This document shows positions 1 through 5,775 of a stretch of DNA of 6,197 bases, one piece after another; position 1 is the first letter of the stretch; each line of letters begins with the position of its first letter. The translations under genes were made by a program, and so were the position numbers. The stretch is from Campylobacteraceae bacterium (lineage in GTDB: Bacteria; Campylobacterota; Campylobacteria; Campylobacterales; Sulfurovaceae). The DNA lies in NCBI GenBank assembly GCA_026986355.1, contig JALSOO010000251.1, forward strand, positions 1-6,197, read 5' to 3'. Under the pieces are notes generated by a model. The model was not told the origin of the DNA and ran no database searches. It saw only the letters and a list, made by a program, of their open reading frames with translations.

Positions 1-209
1 CTAAAGAGATGGGACTAGATGTAACTGGTGCATCAATGGCAAGTGAAGCCTTTTTCCCTTTCCGTGATTCAATAGATGCAGCAGCATCAGCTGGTGTTAA
101 AGCAATTATTGAACCAGGGGGAAGTATCCGAGATGATGAGGTTATAGAGGCTGCAAATGAGCATGGTATCTCTCTCTATTTTACAACAGTTAGACACTTT
201 TTACATTAA
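1..209 (+). CDS. purH: PurH (bifunctional AICAR transformylase/IMP cyclohydrolase), C-terminal fragment
   Basis: PurH catalyses the last two steps of IMP synthesis in the cytoplasm: formylation of AICAR with 10-formyl-THF, then ring closure. Only the last 68 or so codons are present. The frame is open from the left edge, with lysine and glutamate codons before the first visible ATG at position 9, so that ATG is internal and the true start lies outside the window. The visible segment carries the highly conserved end of the transformylase domain: the ASEAFFPFRDSID block, PGGSIRDDEVI, and the terminal FTTVRHFLH, which matches the usual C-terminal ending of PurH. The stop is TAA at 207-209. The catalytic Lys-His pair and the cyclohydrolase domain would lie upstream and cannot be judged. 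The family call is secure from these blocks alone. Confidence 0.95.
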   Translation, partial: KEMGLDVTGASMASEAFFPFRDSIDAAASAGVKAIIEPGGSIRDDEVIEAANEHGISLYFTTVRHFLH

Positions 210-216
210 ATGTAAC

Positions 217-250
217 GATACTCTTTTTTTTATGTTATAAAGATAGTATC
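217..250. repeat. Inverted repeat downstream of purH
   Basis: Arms GATACT (217-222) and AGTATC (245-250) are perfect 6-base complements. Past one mismatch, the pairing can extend through the T-run at 224-228 against AAAGA at 239-243 (one G-U pair), leaving a loop of about 10 bases. It starts 7 bases after the purH stop. No T-tract follows the right arm, so it is not a textbook rho-independent terminator. It may stabilise the purH 3' end, act as an operator for the next gene, or be chance in AT-rich DNA. Confidence 0.3.
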
Positions 251-286
251 TATTGCTCTATTTACAAATTATTCACAATTCCTAGT

Positions 287-292
287 TAGAAT
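287..292 (+). promoter_or_regulatory. Candidate -10 box for the rhodanese gene
   Basis: TAGAAT at 287-292 differs from TATAAT at one base and would put the transcript start near 299-300, about 20 bases before the ATG at 321. TTTACA at 261-266 resembles a -35 box but its spacing of 20 bases is too long; Campylobacterota sigma-70 promoters often lack a clear -35. The nearby TATAAA at 300-305 fits the consensus equally well, but would start transcription on top of the ribosome binding site at 308-312 and is therefore less likely. Confidence 0.35.
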
Positions 293-320
293 AGTTTACT
301 ATAAAACAAGGATAAATAAA

Positions 321-830
321 ATGATGAAAAATATATTTGTAGTGCTATTTTTTACTACTTTAGTGTTTGCTAAAGTTACAAATATACCTGCTACAATAGG
401 ATTTATAAACAGTACAAAGATGAAGATTATTGATATTCGTACCAAAGATGAGTGGCAAGAGATAGGAGTTATAAAAGGCTCATATCCTATTACCTTTTTT
501 GACGAACGGTATGGTTATGATAAAAAGTCATTTTTAAAAGAGTTAAATAAAGTGGTAGATAAAAATGAGAAGTTTGCTATCATCTCTAATAGTGGAAGTA
601 GGAGTAAATTGGTAGCTAACTTTTTAGGTGTAAAAAATAGTTATCATGTTATTAATTTAAAGGGTGGAATGAAGAGCCTTTTAAATCAAGGTTTTATCCC
701 TTCTTATTATAATCCATATCTCAAGGGAGGAGGGTTAGTTCTAAAATTAACCGACCCCACTCCAGAGATGCTAGAGAGAGAAGAAGCAAGGCTAAATTCA
801 AGAAGTAAGGATAAAAACATTACAAAGTAA
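321..830 (+). CDS. Secreted rhodanese-like protein with the active-site Cys replaced by Ser
   Basis: This is a 169-residue single-domain rhodanese homologue predicted to be periplasmic. Residues 1-17 form a signal peptide (MMKN, a hydrophobic core, then VFA before Lys18). The domain spans about residues 22-128: DIRTKDEW at 38-45 is the conserved Asp-Val-Arg type motif, GVIKGS at 49-54 replaces the usual GHIPGA, and KGGMKSLLNQG at 114-124 is the closing motif. The active-site loop, normally C-R-S-G-N-R-S, reads S-N-S-G-S-R-S at 89-95, so the sulfur-accepting cysteine is serine, and the whole protein contains no cysteine. Classical sulfurtransferase chemistry is therefore not expected; a binding or regulatory role, or decay, is inferred. 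A charged tail covers 145-169. An AAGGA ribosome binding site at 308-312 lies 8 bases before the ATG; a second ATG follows directly. The 3' end overlaps the convergent aroE by 11 bases. Confidence 0.88.
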   Translation: MMKNIFVVLFFTTLVFAKVTNIPATIGFINSTKMKIIDIRTKDEWQEIGVIKGSYPITFFDERYGYDKKSFLKELNKVVDKNEKFAIISNSGSRSKLVANFLGVKNSYHVINLKGGMKSLLNQGFIPSYYNPYLKGGGLVLKLTDPTPEMLEREEARLNSRSKDKNITK

Positions 831-839
831 ATGCTTTTT
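813..839. terminator. Bidirectional hairpin terminator inside overlapping gene ends
   Basis: CATTAC (818-823) pairs with GTAAATG (827-833) across an AAA loop, with one bulged base. The stem is flanked by AAAAA (813-817) and TTTTT (835-839). Each strand thus reads as a short hairpin followed by a run of five T, suiting both the rhodanese (+) and aroE (-) transcripts. The stem is short and AT-rich, so its efficiency is uncertain. It contains both stop codons: TAA at 828-830 on the plus strand and TAA at 822-820 on the minus strand. Confidence 0.5.
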
Positions 840-1614
840 GCATATGGTCTTTAATCTCTTCAAAGCTAAATCTATCTTCTGTAAACTTCTCAAAGGCTAT
901 AATACCTTGATATAGAAGCATATCAGAGCCATCTTTGGTTGGTTTATTATATCTCTTGGATAATTTTAAGAAAGGTGTCTCTTTGCCATAAATTACATCA
1001 ACACACGCTTTGCAATTAGGGACAAGTTGCTCCAATATCTCTATAGGAGAAGGTAGATTATCATCTTCTAACCCTGCTGAGGTCATATTTACAACTAAAT
1101 CATATCTATGTTTATAACTAAAGGTATCAAAGGTGTAGGTATCAAAACCCTCTTTTTGAAAACGCTCTAATCGTCCTAGACTCCTATTTAAGATAGATAC
1201 ATCATATCCTGCATCTCTAAGTATAATAGAGGTTGATTGAGCTGTACCTCCTGCACCTAAAAAGAGAACTGTTTTAATATTTTTGAATGTAGAGATAGCT
1301 TTTAAAAATCCAGGTGCATCTGTGTTGTAGCCATGGAGTTTTCCATCTCTATGGACTATTGTATTTACAGCACCTACCTTTTGTGCAAACTCATCAATCT
1401 CATCACAAGCTTTAAAAGCCTCCTCTTTATGTGGTACAGTTATATTTGCACCCTTTAATCCAAGCTTTATAAAGGTATCTCTTAATTTACTACCATCTTC
1501 CAATCTATACCGTGTATAACACCCTTTATAGTTTAATCCCTTAAATGCAAGATTGTGCATTAGTGGAGATTTGGAGTGTGAGACTGGGTTTCCAAATATT
1601 GTGAATAGTTTCAT
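820..1614 (-). CDS. aroE: Shikimate dehydrogenase (NADP+)
   Basis: AroE reduces 3-dehydroshikimate to shikimate with NADPH in the cytoplasm, the fourth step of the route to chorismate. The 264-residue protein has the usual length and layout. The substrate domain holds NPVSHSKSP at 9-17 (Ser14 and Ser16 in the shikimate-binding position), NITVPHK at 57-63 with catalytic Lys63, GAVNT at 81-85, and YNTDA at 96-100 with catalytic Asp99. The Rossmann domain has the glycine loop GAGGTA at 120-125 and Asn143-Arg144, the signature for the NADP 2'-phosphate. VVNMTSAGL at 174-182, DVIYGKETP at 206-214 and the final LLYQG at 233-237 are all intact. An AGGA ribosome binding site (TCCT at 1621-1624 on the plus strand) lies 6 bases before the ATG. 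It is the third gene of a minus-strand run, 30 bases after the caspase-like gene, and is probably co-transcribed with it. Its 3' end overlaps the rhodanese gene. Confidence 0.97.
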   Translation of the reverse strand: MKLFTIFGNPVSHSKSPLMHNLAFKGLNYKGCYTRYRLEDGSKLRDTFIKLGLKGANITVPHKEEAFKACDEIDEFAQKVGAVNTIVHRDGKLHGYNTDAPGFLKAISTFKNIKTVLFLGAGGTAQSTSIILRDAGYDVSILNRSLGRLERFQKEGFDTYTFDTFSYKHRYDLVVNMTSAGLEDDNLPSPIEILEQLVPNCKACVDVIYGKETPFLKLSKRYNKPTKDGSDMLLYQGIIAFEKFTEDRFSFEEIKDHMQKAFTL

Positions 1615-1644
1615 TTTTTATCCTACTTTTTTTGGAAGTATATC

Positions 1645-2625
1645 TTACTTTTCAACTTTAAAAAAGAAACTACCTTTTAAAGAAGTCGATTCCCACGATA
1701 CCTGTTTTCCGTGGCTCTTCTGCTCTACATCAACTCGTACACGTTTAAACATCTCCTCTATGGTAATATTTGGTGTTTTCATCTCTTTTATCAGTGATGC
1801 TGTATAGAGTCCATTGTTTGTACCCTCCTCTCCATCAGAAGCTGTATTTCCAGGGGCTGTAGAGTATGCTATAAGTGAACCAGATGGGGCGTTCATAAAG
1901 GCCAATCCACTACCTCCACCTCCATTTACCCGAACTGCACGATTCCAACTTCTCTCAAAAGGATTATTTCGACAAGCATCAAGAATAATAATATTTGTCT
2001 TATCTTCTCTCTCTTCCATTTTAGATAGGATTCTTCCTGCATCTAATCCATTATACTCTACATCTTTTTTTGAATTTATCTTCGCATCAACTGGAATTAG
2101 ATAGTTTTTACCATTTACTTGTATACCATGACCTGCATAGAAAAATAGAGCAACATCATATTGGTTTAATAGCTCTCCAAACTTATCTACTGCCTCTTTC
2201 ATTTCAGATAGACTAACATCTTCATATTTTAGTACTTTAAATCCCAAAGAGCCAAGGGTTGATGACATTGCACGAGCATCATTGATAGGATTTCTTAGTT
2301 TTCCTGCATGAAGGTAGCTAGAGTTTCCTATAACCAATGCTATACGTCTCTGATTTGCAAGAGAGGGTAGGTCTTTTTTATCTATAGGAACATAGAGCTG
2401 TTTCACTGCTTTATATGGCTTAGAGACTCTACTATCTACAAGGCTATTTTTACTAAATCCATACTCTGTTATTGCTCTAGTGTAGTGTCCTTTTCTTACA
2501 TTCAATTCACTTGAAGATGCAGTAGGCACAACTACAGAGATATTAGACCCTTTATTACACCCAACAATAATAGCTAGAGTTAAAAAAATAGATACTATTT
2601 TAAAAATAGTTTTTACTGTTTCCAT
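1645..2625 (-). CDS. Caspase-like (peptidase C14 / bacterial metacaspase-type) lipoprotein
   Basis: This is a predicted membrane-anchored cysteine protease of 326 residues. Residues 1-22 are a signal peptide ending in the lipobox I-V-G-Cys23, so export and lipidation are likely. A low-complexity linker (24-92) leads to a p20-like caspase domain at about 93-325: RIALVIGNSSY at 94-104 is the first strand, LRNPINDA at 110-117 is typical of the family, FFYAGHG at 161-167 carries the catalytic His166, and ILDACRNNPF at 214-223 carries the nucleophile Cys218. Asp216, two residues before the Cys, matches the metacaspase position that favours Arg/Lys substrates. The downstream SGSLIAYSTAPG (248-259) and NNGLYTASL (270-278) segments are also intact, so activity is plausible. 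The family is known in bacteria, mostly without assigned function. Its ATG lies inside the end of the upstream lipoprotein gene (13-base overlap) with no good Shine-Dalgarno sequence, which suggests translational coupling. aroE follows 30 bases downstream. Confidence 0.93.
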   Translation of the reverse strand: METVKTIFKIVSIFLTLAIIVGCNKGSNISVVVPTASSSELNVRKGHYTRAITEYGFSKNSLVDSRVSKPYKAVKQLYVPIDKKDLPSLANQRRIALVIGNSSYLHAGKLRNPINDARAMSSTLGSLGFKVLKYEDVSLSEMKEAVDKFGELLNQYDVALFFYAGHGIQVNGKNYLIPVDAKINSKKDVEYNGLDAGRILSKMEEREDKTNIIILDACRNNPFERSWNRAVRVNGGGGSGLAFMNAPSGSLIAYSTAPGNTASDGEEGTNNGLYTASLIKEMKTPNITIEEMFKRVRVDVEQKSHGKQVSWESTSLKGSFFFKVEK

Positions 2626-3530
2626 TGTCGTACTTTTCTATTTTGTTTATTTAGTTTCTCTGTTCGTGTCATTGCTTTTATGTAGAGTACCTCTTGTGGT
2701 AATATATTGTTTGCTTTACTATATAGGTCAAAAGCATCTTGATAGTTACCTTGGCTCTCTTTGATAACACCTATATTATAATATCCTGATGCTATAGATT
2801 GTTTACTTTTTGCTTGGCTAATTGCTTGACCCCAGATAGATATGGCCTGTTCTAATCTACCATTTTCTACATAGGTAATCCCTAATTTGATATTATCATC
2901 GCCATCTCCATCTTGTAACTCACGGCTAATCGTCTCTTTGTGTGGTGTCACTGCTTTTACTATTTTTTTAGAGAGTTTTTTGAGTAGTTTATTAATGATA
3001 CTACTATCGCTTTTAGCCTTGGAACGAGCCTCACTGCTACTTTTATACGAGTCCCAACTATCATCAAATTTTTCAGTTAATGACTCTCCAAAGACAACTG
3101 ATTGGTTTTTATTGTTGATAAGGGAGTAGTTGATTGAAATCTCTTCTTGTTTTTTGTAGGTATAACTATGACAAGTCGTTTTTACTTTTTTGCCATTTAT
3201 CTTCTTTTTACACTCATAACTGTTATTTTCCATATCTGTTTTTATTGGAGATATATCTATTGTTCCTTTGAGTGTTGAATCAGCACTGTAATTAACAATT
3301 TTGATATATCCCTCTTTTGCAATACCTGTTTTTATCATTGTTGTTAGACTATTTTGGTATGCAGGTTTATTGGATTTAAATATCTCTACTTTCATTGTTT
3401 TGAAAATATCATCAGTTTTATATTTTGGAGGTGCATCAATATCAAAAGAGTAGGTTTTTGCACCACAACCATTGATTAGAATTGAAATAGATAGTATTGT
3501 GAAAATTTTTAAGTAGTTAAAGTGTAACAT
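2613..3530 (-). CDS. TPR-containing lipoprotein, function unknown
   Basis: This 305-residue protein is of no family I can name. Residues 1-21 form a signal peptide ending L-I-N-G-Cys22; the Asn at -2 is unusual for a lipobox, but lipidation is still likely. Residues about 30-160 look like a beta-rich domain, including a Lys-rich segment with two cysteines (Cys107, Cys120) followed by alternating strand-like sequence, as often seen in outer-membrane-associated lipoproteins. A basic, helical stretch follows at 168-196. After an acidic DGDGDDN linker (207-213) come two probable tetratricopeptide repeats at about 214-240 (LGITYVENGRLEQAISIW) and 248-281 (GYYNIGVIKESQGNYQDAF), then a basic tail. 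TPRs usually bind proteins. It is the first gene of the minus-strand run and overlaps the caspase-like gene, so a shared complex is the natural inference. AGGAG (CTCCT at 3537-3541 on the plus strand) lies 6 bases before the ATG and supports this start. Confidence 0.8.
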   Translation of the reverse strand: MLHFNYLKIFTILSISILINGCGAKTYSFDIDAPPKYKTDDIFKTMKVEIFKSNKPAYQNSLTTMIKTGIAKEGYIKIVNYSADSTLKGTIDISPIKTDMENNSYECKKKINGKKVKTTCHSYTYKKQEEISINYSLINNKNQSVVFGESLTEKFDDSWDSYKSSSEARSKAKSDSSIINKLLKKLSKKIVKAVTPHKETISRELQDGDGDDNIKLGITYVENGRLEQAISIWGQAISQAKSKQSIASGYYNIGVIKESQGNYQDAFDLYSKANNILPQEVLYIKAMTRTEKLNKQNRKVRQWKQ

Positions 3531-3580
3531 GGTAGACTCCTATAGATAAATTAAGTTCTTAAAGTAAAGTTTACCATGTT
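3526..3580 (-). promoter_or_regulatory. Inverted repeat able to mask the lipoprotein start codon
   Basis: AACATGGTA at 3526-3534 contains the complement of the start codon region of the TPR lipoprotein gene, and TACCATGTT at 3572-3580 is its exact 9-base inverted copy. In the minus-strand transcript the two arms would enclose a 37-base loop holding the AGGAG ribosome binding site, pairing the ATG shut. This only works if the transcript starts upstream of 3580, for example from the TATAGT at 3600-3595. The long loop makes it modestly stable; chance similarity is possible. Confidence 0.25.
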
Positions 3581-3587
3581 TAAACTT
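3551..3587. promoter_or_regulatory. Cluster of short dyads in the divergent intergenic region (candidate operators)
   Basis: TTAAG-TT-CTTAA at 3551-3562 and AAGTTTA-(7 bases)-TAAACTT at 3567-3587 are two adjacent dyads between the divergently transcribed TPR lipoprotein and DUF4395 genes. Their position upstream of both starts would suit a regulator binding site. Both are AT-rich and short, so background is a real alternative; no known operator consensus is recognised. Confidence 0.25.
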
Positions 3588-3594
3588 GTTTTCT

Positions 3595-3602
3595 ACTATA
3601 CT
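3595..3602. promoter_or_regulatory. Overlapping candidate -10 boxes for divergent transcription
   Basis: TATACT at 3597-3602 on the plus strand is one base from the consensus and would start transcription near 3609, about 26 bases before the DUF4395 gene. On the minus strand TATAGT (3600-3595) overlaps it and could drive the TPR lipoprotein, caspase-like and aroE run with a leader of about 58 bases. T-rich sequence at 3586-3592 lies upstream of the plus-strand box. No clear -35 box is seen on either strand. Confidence 0.35.
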
Positions 3603-3634
3603 TAATTATCAAATTTACATTTACAAGGATAATA

Positions 3635-4348
3635 ATGAGTAGTTTTTTTCAGTATGGAGAGCGTGTAGAGGGGTATGATGTTTTTGTTCTAAATGAACGA
3701 GAGGCTAGAGCAGGGGCAGGTATCCTCTTTGCTCTTGGATTATTAAGCTTGGTTAATGCTGTTGCTTTAGGGCATGTAATTGTTACCAAGGTTTTTATTA
3801 GCTTTTTTACATTTGACTTTTTTATGAGGGTACTTCAGCCTCGTTACTCTCCCTCTCTACTGCTTGGTCGATTTTTTGTCCAAAATCAACGACCAGAGTA
3901 TGTGGGTGCAACACAAAAACGTTTTGCTTGGGGGATTGGGTTACTTTTGGCTATACCTATGTTCTATCTACTTGTTATACATTTTCAACCTAATCCTATA
4001 AAAGTTTTAGTCTGTATTATATGTCTACTTCTACTCTTTTTAGAGTCAGCTTTTTCTATCTGTGTAGGGTGTAAACTATTTGGACTATTCAAAAAAGACC
4101 CTGTAACTCATTGCCCAGGGGGTGTTTGTGAGATTAGAACAAAAGAGCCTATTCAAACTTTTAATTTAGCTCAAAAGATTATCTTGTCTACACTTGTTTT
4201 ATCTATAAGTTTTGGTCTATACCTCTATTTTACTAAAGTAGAGAGTAAAACGTTTTTAGCTCAAAAGATTAAAATTATGATGATGAATCAAGCAGAATTA
4301 GAAGCGTATGAAGAGGAGAAGATGGATAAGGAGTTTGATGAATTTTGA
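3635..4348 (+). CDS. DUF4395-type integral membrane protein with extra C-terminal segment
   Basis: This 237-residue inner-membrane protein has unknown function. The core (about 14-150) fits the DUF4395 pattern: VNER-like LNEREARA at 19-26, DFFMRVLQPRYSPS at 61-74, PEYVGATQKRFAW at 87-99, and the ending FLESAFSICVGCKLF at 135-149 with a CxxC-like Cys143/Cys146 pair. Hydrophobic segments lie at about 27-45, 47-65, 100-117 and 122-142. A second cysteine pair, CPGGVC (160-165), follows, then a fifth membrane segment at about 181-199 and a charged tail ending in an acidic run (221-237). The paired cysteines suggest redox or metal chemistry, but that is inference. AAGGA at 3625-3629 lies 5 bases before the ATG. 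It is a single gene, divergent from the lipoprotein run and convergent with trpE, 15 bases from the trpE stop. Confidence 0.8.
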   Translation: MSSFFQYGERVEGYDVFVLNEREARAGAGILFALGLLSLVNAVALGHVIVTKVFISFFTFDFFMRVLQPRYSPSLLLGRFFVQNQRPEYVGATQKRFAWGIGLLLAIPMFYLLVIHFQPNPIKVLVCIICLLLLFLESAFSICVGCKLFGLFKKDPVTHCPGGVCEIRTKEPIQTFNLAQKIILSTLVLSISFGLYLYFTKVESKTFLAQKIKIMMMNQAELEAYEEEKMDKEFDEF

Positions 4349-4352
4349 TAAA

Positions 4353-4375
4353 GAGAAGATAGGTTATATCTTCTC
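4353..4375. terminator. Hairpin between convergent DUF4395 gene and trpE
   Basis: GAGAAGATA (4353-4361) and TATCTTCTC (4367-4375) form a perfect 9-base stem with a 5-base loop, GGTTA. It starts 5 bases after the DUF4395 stop; the trpE stop codon (4366-4364) lies in the loop, so the right arm is also trpE coding sequence. The T-runs after the stem are short on both strands (CTTTTA about 6 bases after it on plus, TTTA on minus), so it is a plausible but weak bidirectional terminator. Confidence 0.5.
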
Positions 4376-5770
4376 CATATCTTTTATAGTGGATAGTAAT
4401 GCACCTAGCTTATTTTTAACCTCTAAATACTCCAACTCTGGAATAGAATCAGCAACAACTCCTGCACCTGCTTGAAGTGTAATAGAATTGGGTTTGATTA
4501 GAGAGGTTCTAATAGCAATAGAGCTATCCATCTCGCCATTAAATGCAAAGTATCCAATAGAACCAGAGTAGAAACCACGTTTTAAGCCCTCATACTCTGC
4601 AATAAGCTCCATCGCTCGAATCTTGGGTGCTCCTGTCATTGTTCCTGCTGTAAAGGTAGCACGAAATAGGTCAAACATATCTTTGTTATTAGCAATAGTC
4701 GCTTCAACATCTGAAACCATATGCATGACATGAGAGTACTTCTCTACACGCATCATATCGGTTACTTTTACAGTACCAGTTTTAGCAACTCTTCCTACAT
4801 CATTACGTCCCAAATCTACAAGCATTAGATGCTCTGCACACTCTTTGGGGTCATTTAGCATCTCTAGTTCAAGTTCTCTATCTCGTTTATGATTTTTCCC
4901 ACGTTTTCGTGTCCCTGCAATAGGACGTAGAAGAATTTCATCATTTGAGAGTTTAACCATCACTTCAGGAGAAGAGCCACAAATAGAAAAATCTTCATAA
5001 TCTAATAAAAATAGATAAGGAGAGGGGTTTTTAGAGCGTAAGAGTCGATAGAAGCTTAGAGGGTCTATTTCGCCTTTTTGGGTATAACGATTTGACAATA
5101 AGATTTGAAATACATCTCCAGAACGTATCATCTCTTTTGACTCTAAAACCATCTCTTTAAATCGCTCCTCTTCTATAGAGAACTCTCCTTCTTCTTTGAG
5201 TGTTGCAGGTTTTAATGATTGTATAGAGATAGGCTCTTTTAGAAGTTGTTCTATTTTAAGCACTTCATTGTTGTAGTTACTATTATTTTGAATAATAGTA
5301 AGCATTGCTGTTTTATGTGAAAAGGCTAAGAGTATAGAGGGACGAACCAAATCTAAATCGGGAGTATCCAATGGGTCATTTAGTGAATCCATAGTTGATT
5401 TGAGTGTCGGCTCAAACACCTTTACCATATCATAACCTATAAAACCGATAAAACCATCTACAAAAGCAAATCCTGCTTCATTAGCAATCTGTTTATATGC
5501 CTCTTGGTCTAAATTTTGATAGTAGTTTTGTAGAAAAACAAAAGGGTCGCTATCTATCTTTTGTGTTGTACCTGTGGTATCACTATAGAGCGTCTGATTG
5601 TTTTTGTAAACAATACGCTCCATAGCTCCAATCGTTATAAATGAGAAGTTACCCTCTGATGTATTTACCACACTTTCAAAGAGCATTGTCACTTCATCTT
5701 TGAAAAGCTCCTTTATCTTTCCATACATGGAAACAGGGGTTAGTTGGTCAAAGAGAAGTTGTTTTATCAT
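4364..5770 (-). CDS. trpE: Anthranilate synthase component I
   Basis: TrpE converts chorismate to anthranilate, using ammonia delivered by the glutaminase subunit TrpG, as the first committed step of tryptophan synthesis. The 468-residue protein is near full family length. The N-terminal domain has TPVSMY (11-16) and LFES (30-33), the counterpart of the LLES tryptophan feedback site, which favours TrpE over the related PabB. The chorismate-binding domain holds GDVFQILLSNR (218-228), NPSPYLFLL (248-256), GSSPE (265-269), PIAGTRKRG (283-291), AEHLMLVDLGRND (312-324), YSHVMH (345-350), TFTAGTMTGAPK (372-383) and VADSIPELEYLE (439-450). Glu313, His350 and Glu450 occupy the likely Mg2+ and catalytic positions. 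No trpG or other trp gene is present in the window. An AAGGAT ribosome binding site (ATCCTT at 5783-5788) lies about 12 bases upstream, rather far, but no better start exists. The SPOR gene precedes it by 5 bases, so co-transcription is likely. PabB is the main alternative. Confidence 0.9.
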   Translation of the reverse strand: MIKQLLFDQLTPVSMYGKIKELFKDEVTMLFESVVNTSEGNFSFITIGAMERIVYKNNQTLYSDTTGTTQKIDSDPFVFLQNYYQNLDQEAYKQIANEAGFAFVDGFIGFIGYDMVKVFEPTLKSTMDSLNDPLDTPDLDLVRPSILLAFSHKTAMLTIIQNNSNYNNEVLKIEQLLKEPISIQSLKPATLKEEGEFSIEEERFKEMVLESKEMIRSGDVFQILLSNRYTQKGEIDPLSFYRLLRSKNPSPYLFLLDYEDFSICGSSPEVMVKLSNDEILLRPIAGTRKRGKNHKRDRELELEMLNDPKECAEHLMLVDLGRNDVGRVAKTGTVKVTDMMRVEKYSHVMHMVSDVEATIANNKDMFDLFRATFTAGTMTGAPKIRAMELIAEYEGLKRGFYSGSIGYFAFNGEMDSSIAIRTSLIKPNSITLQAGAGVVADSIPELEYLEVKNKLGALLSTIKDMEKI

Positions 5771-5775
5771 ATTTT

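Noticed and set aside
9..11. ATG as the start of a small 66-residue protein
   Set aside because: The frame is open to the left edge and the sequence is the known C-terminal end of PurH.
222..230. T-run after purH as a rho-independent terminator
   Set aside because: No stable hairpin directly precedes the T-run; the only dyad encloses it.
1553..1807. Open plus-strand frame across the aroE/caspase-like junction
   Set aside because: It lies antisense to the start of aroE and the end of the caspase-like gene, both of which have clear family motifs; its translation has no recognisable domain and no ribosome binding site was noted.
1814..2104. Open plus-strand frame inside the caspase-like gene
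   Set aside because: It is entirely antisense to the conserved catalytic core; Pro/Ser-rich composition is what the reverse complement of that coding sequence yields.
2068..2600. Caspase-like gene as a toxin of a phage-defence operon
   Set aside because: Signal peptide and lipobox point to the envelope rather than the cytoplasm, and no sensor, CRISPR, nuclease or other defence gene is nearby in the window.
2887..3129. Open plus-strand frame inside the TPR lipoprotein gene
   Set aside because: Leu/Ser-rich antisense shadow with no start signal or domain.
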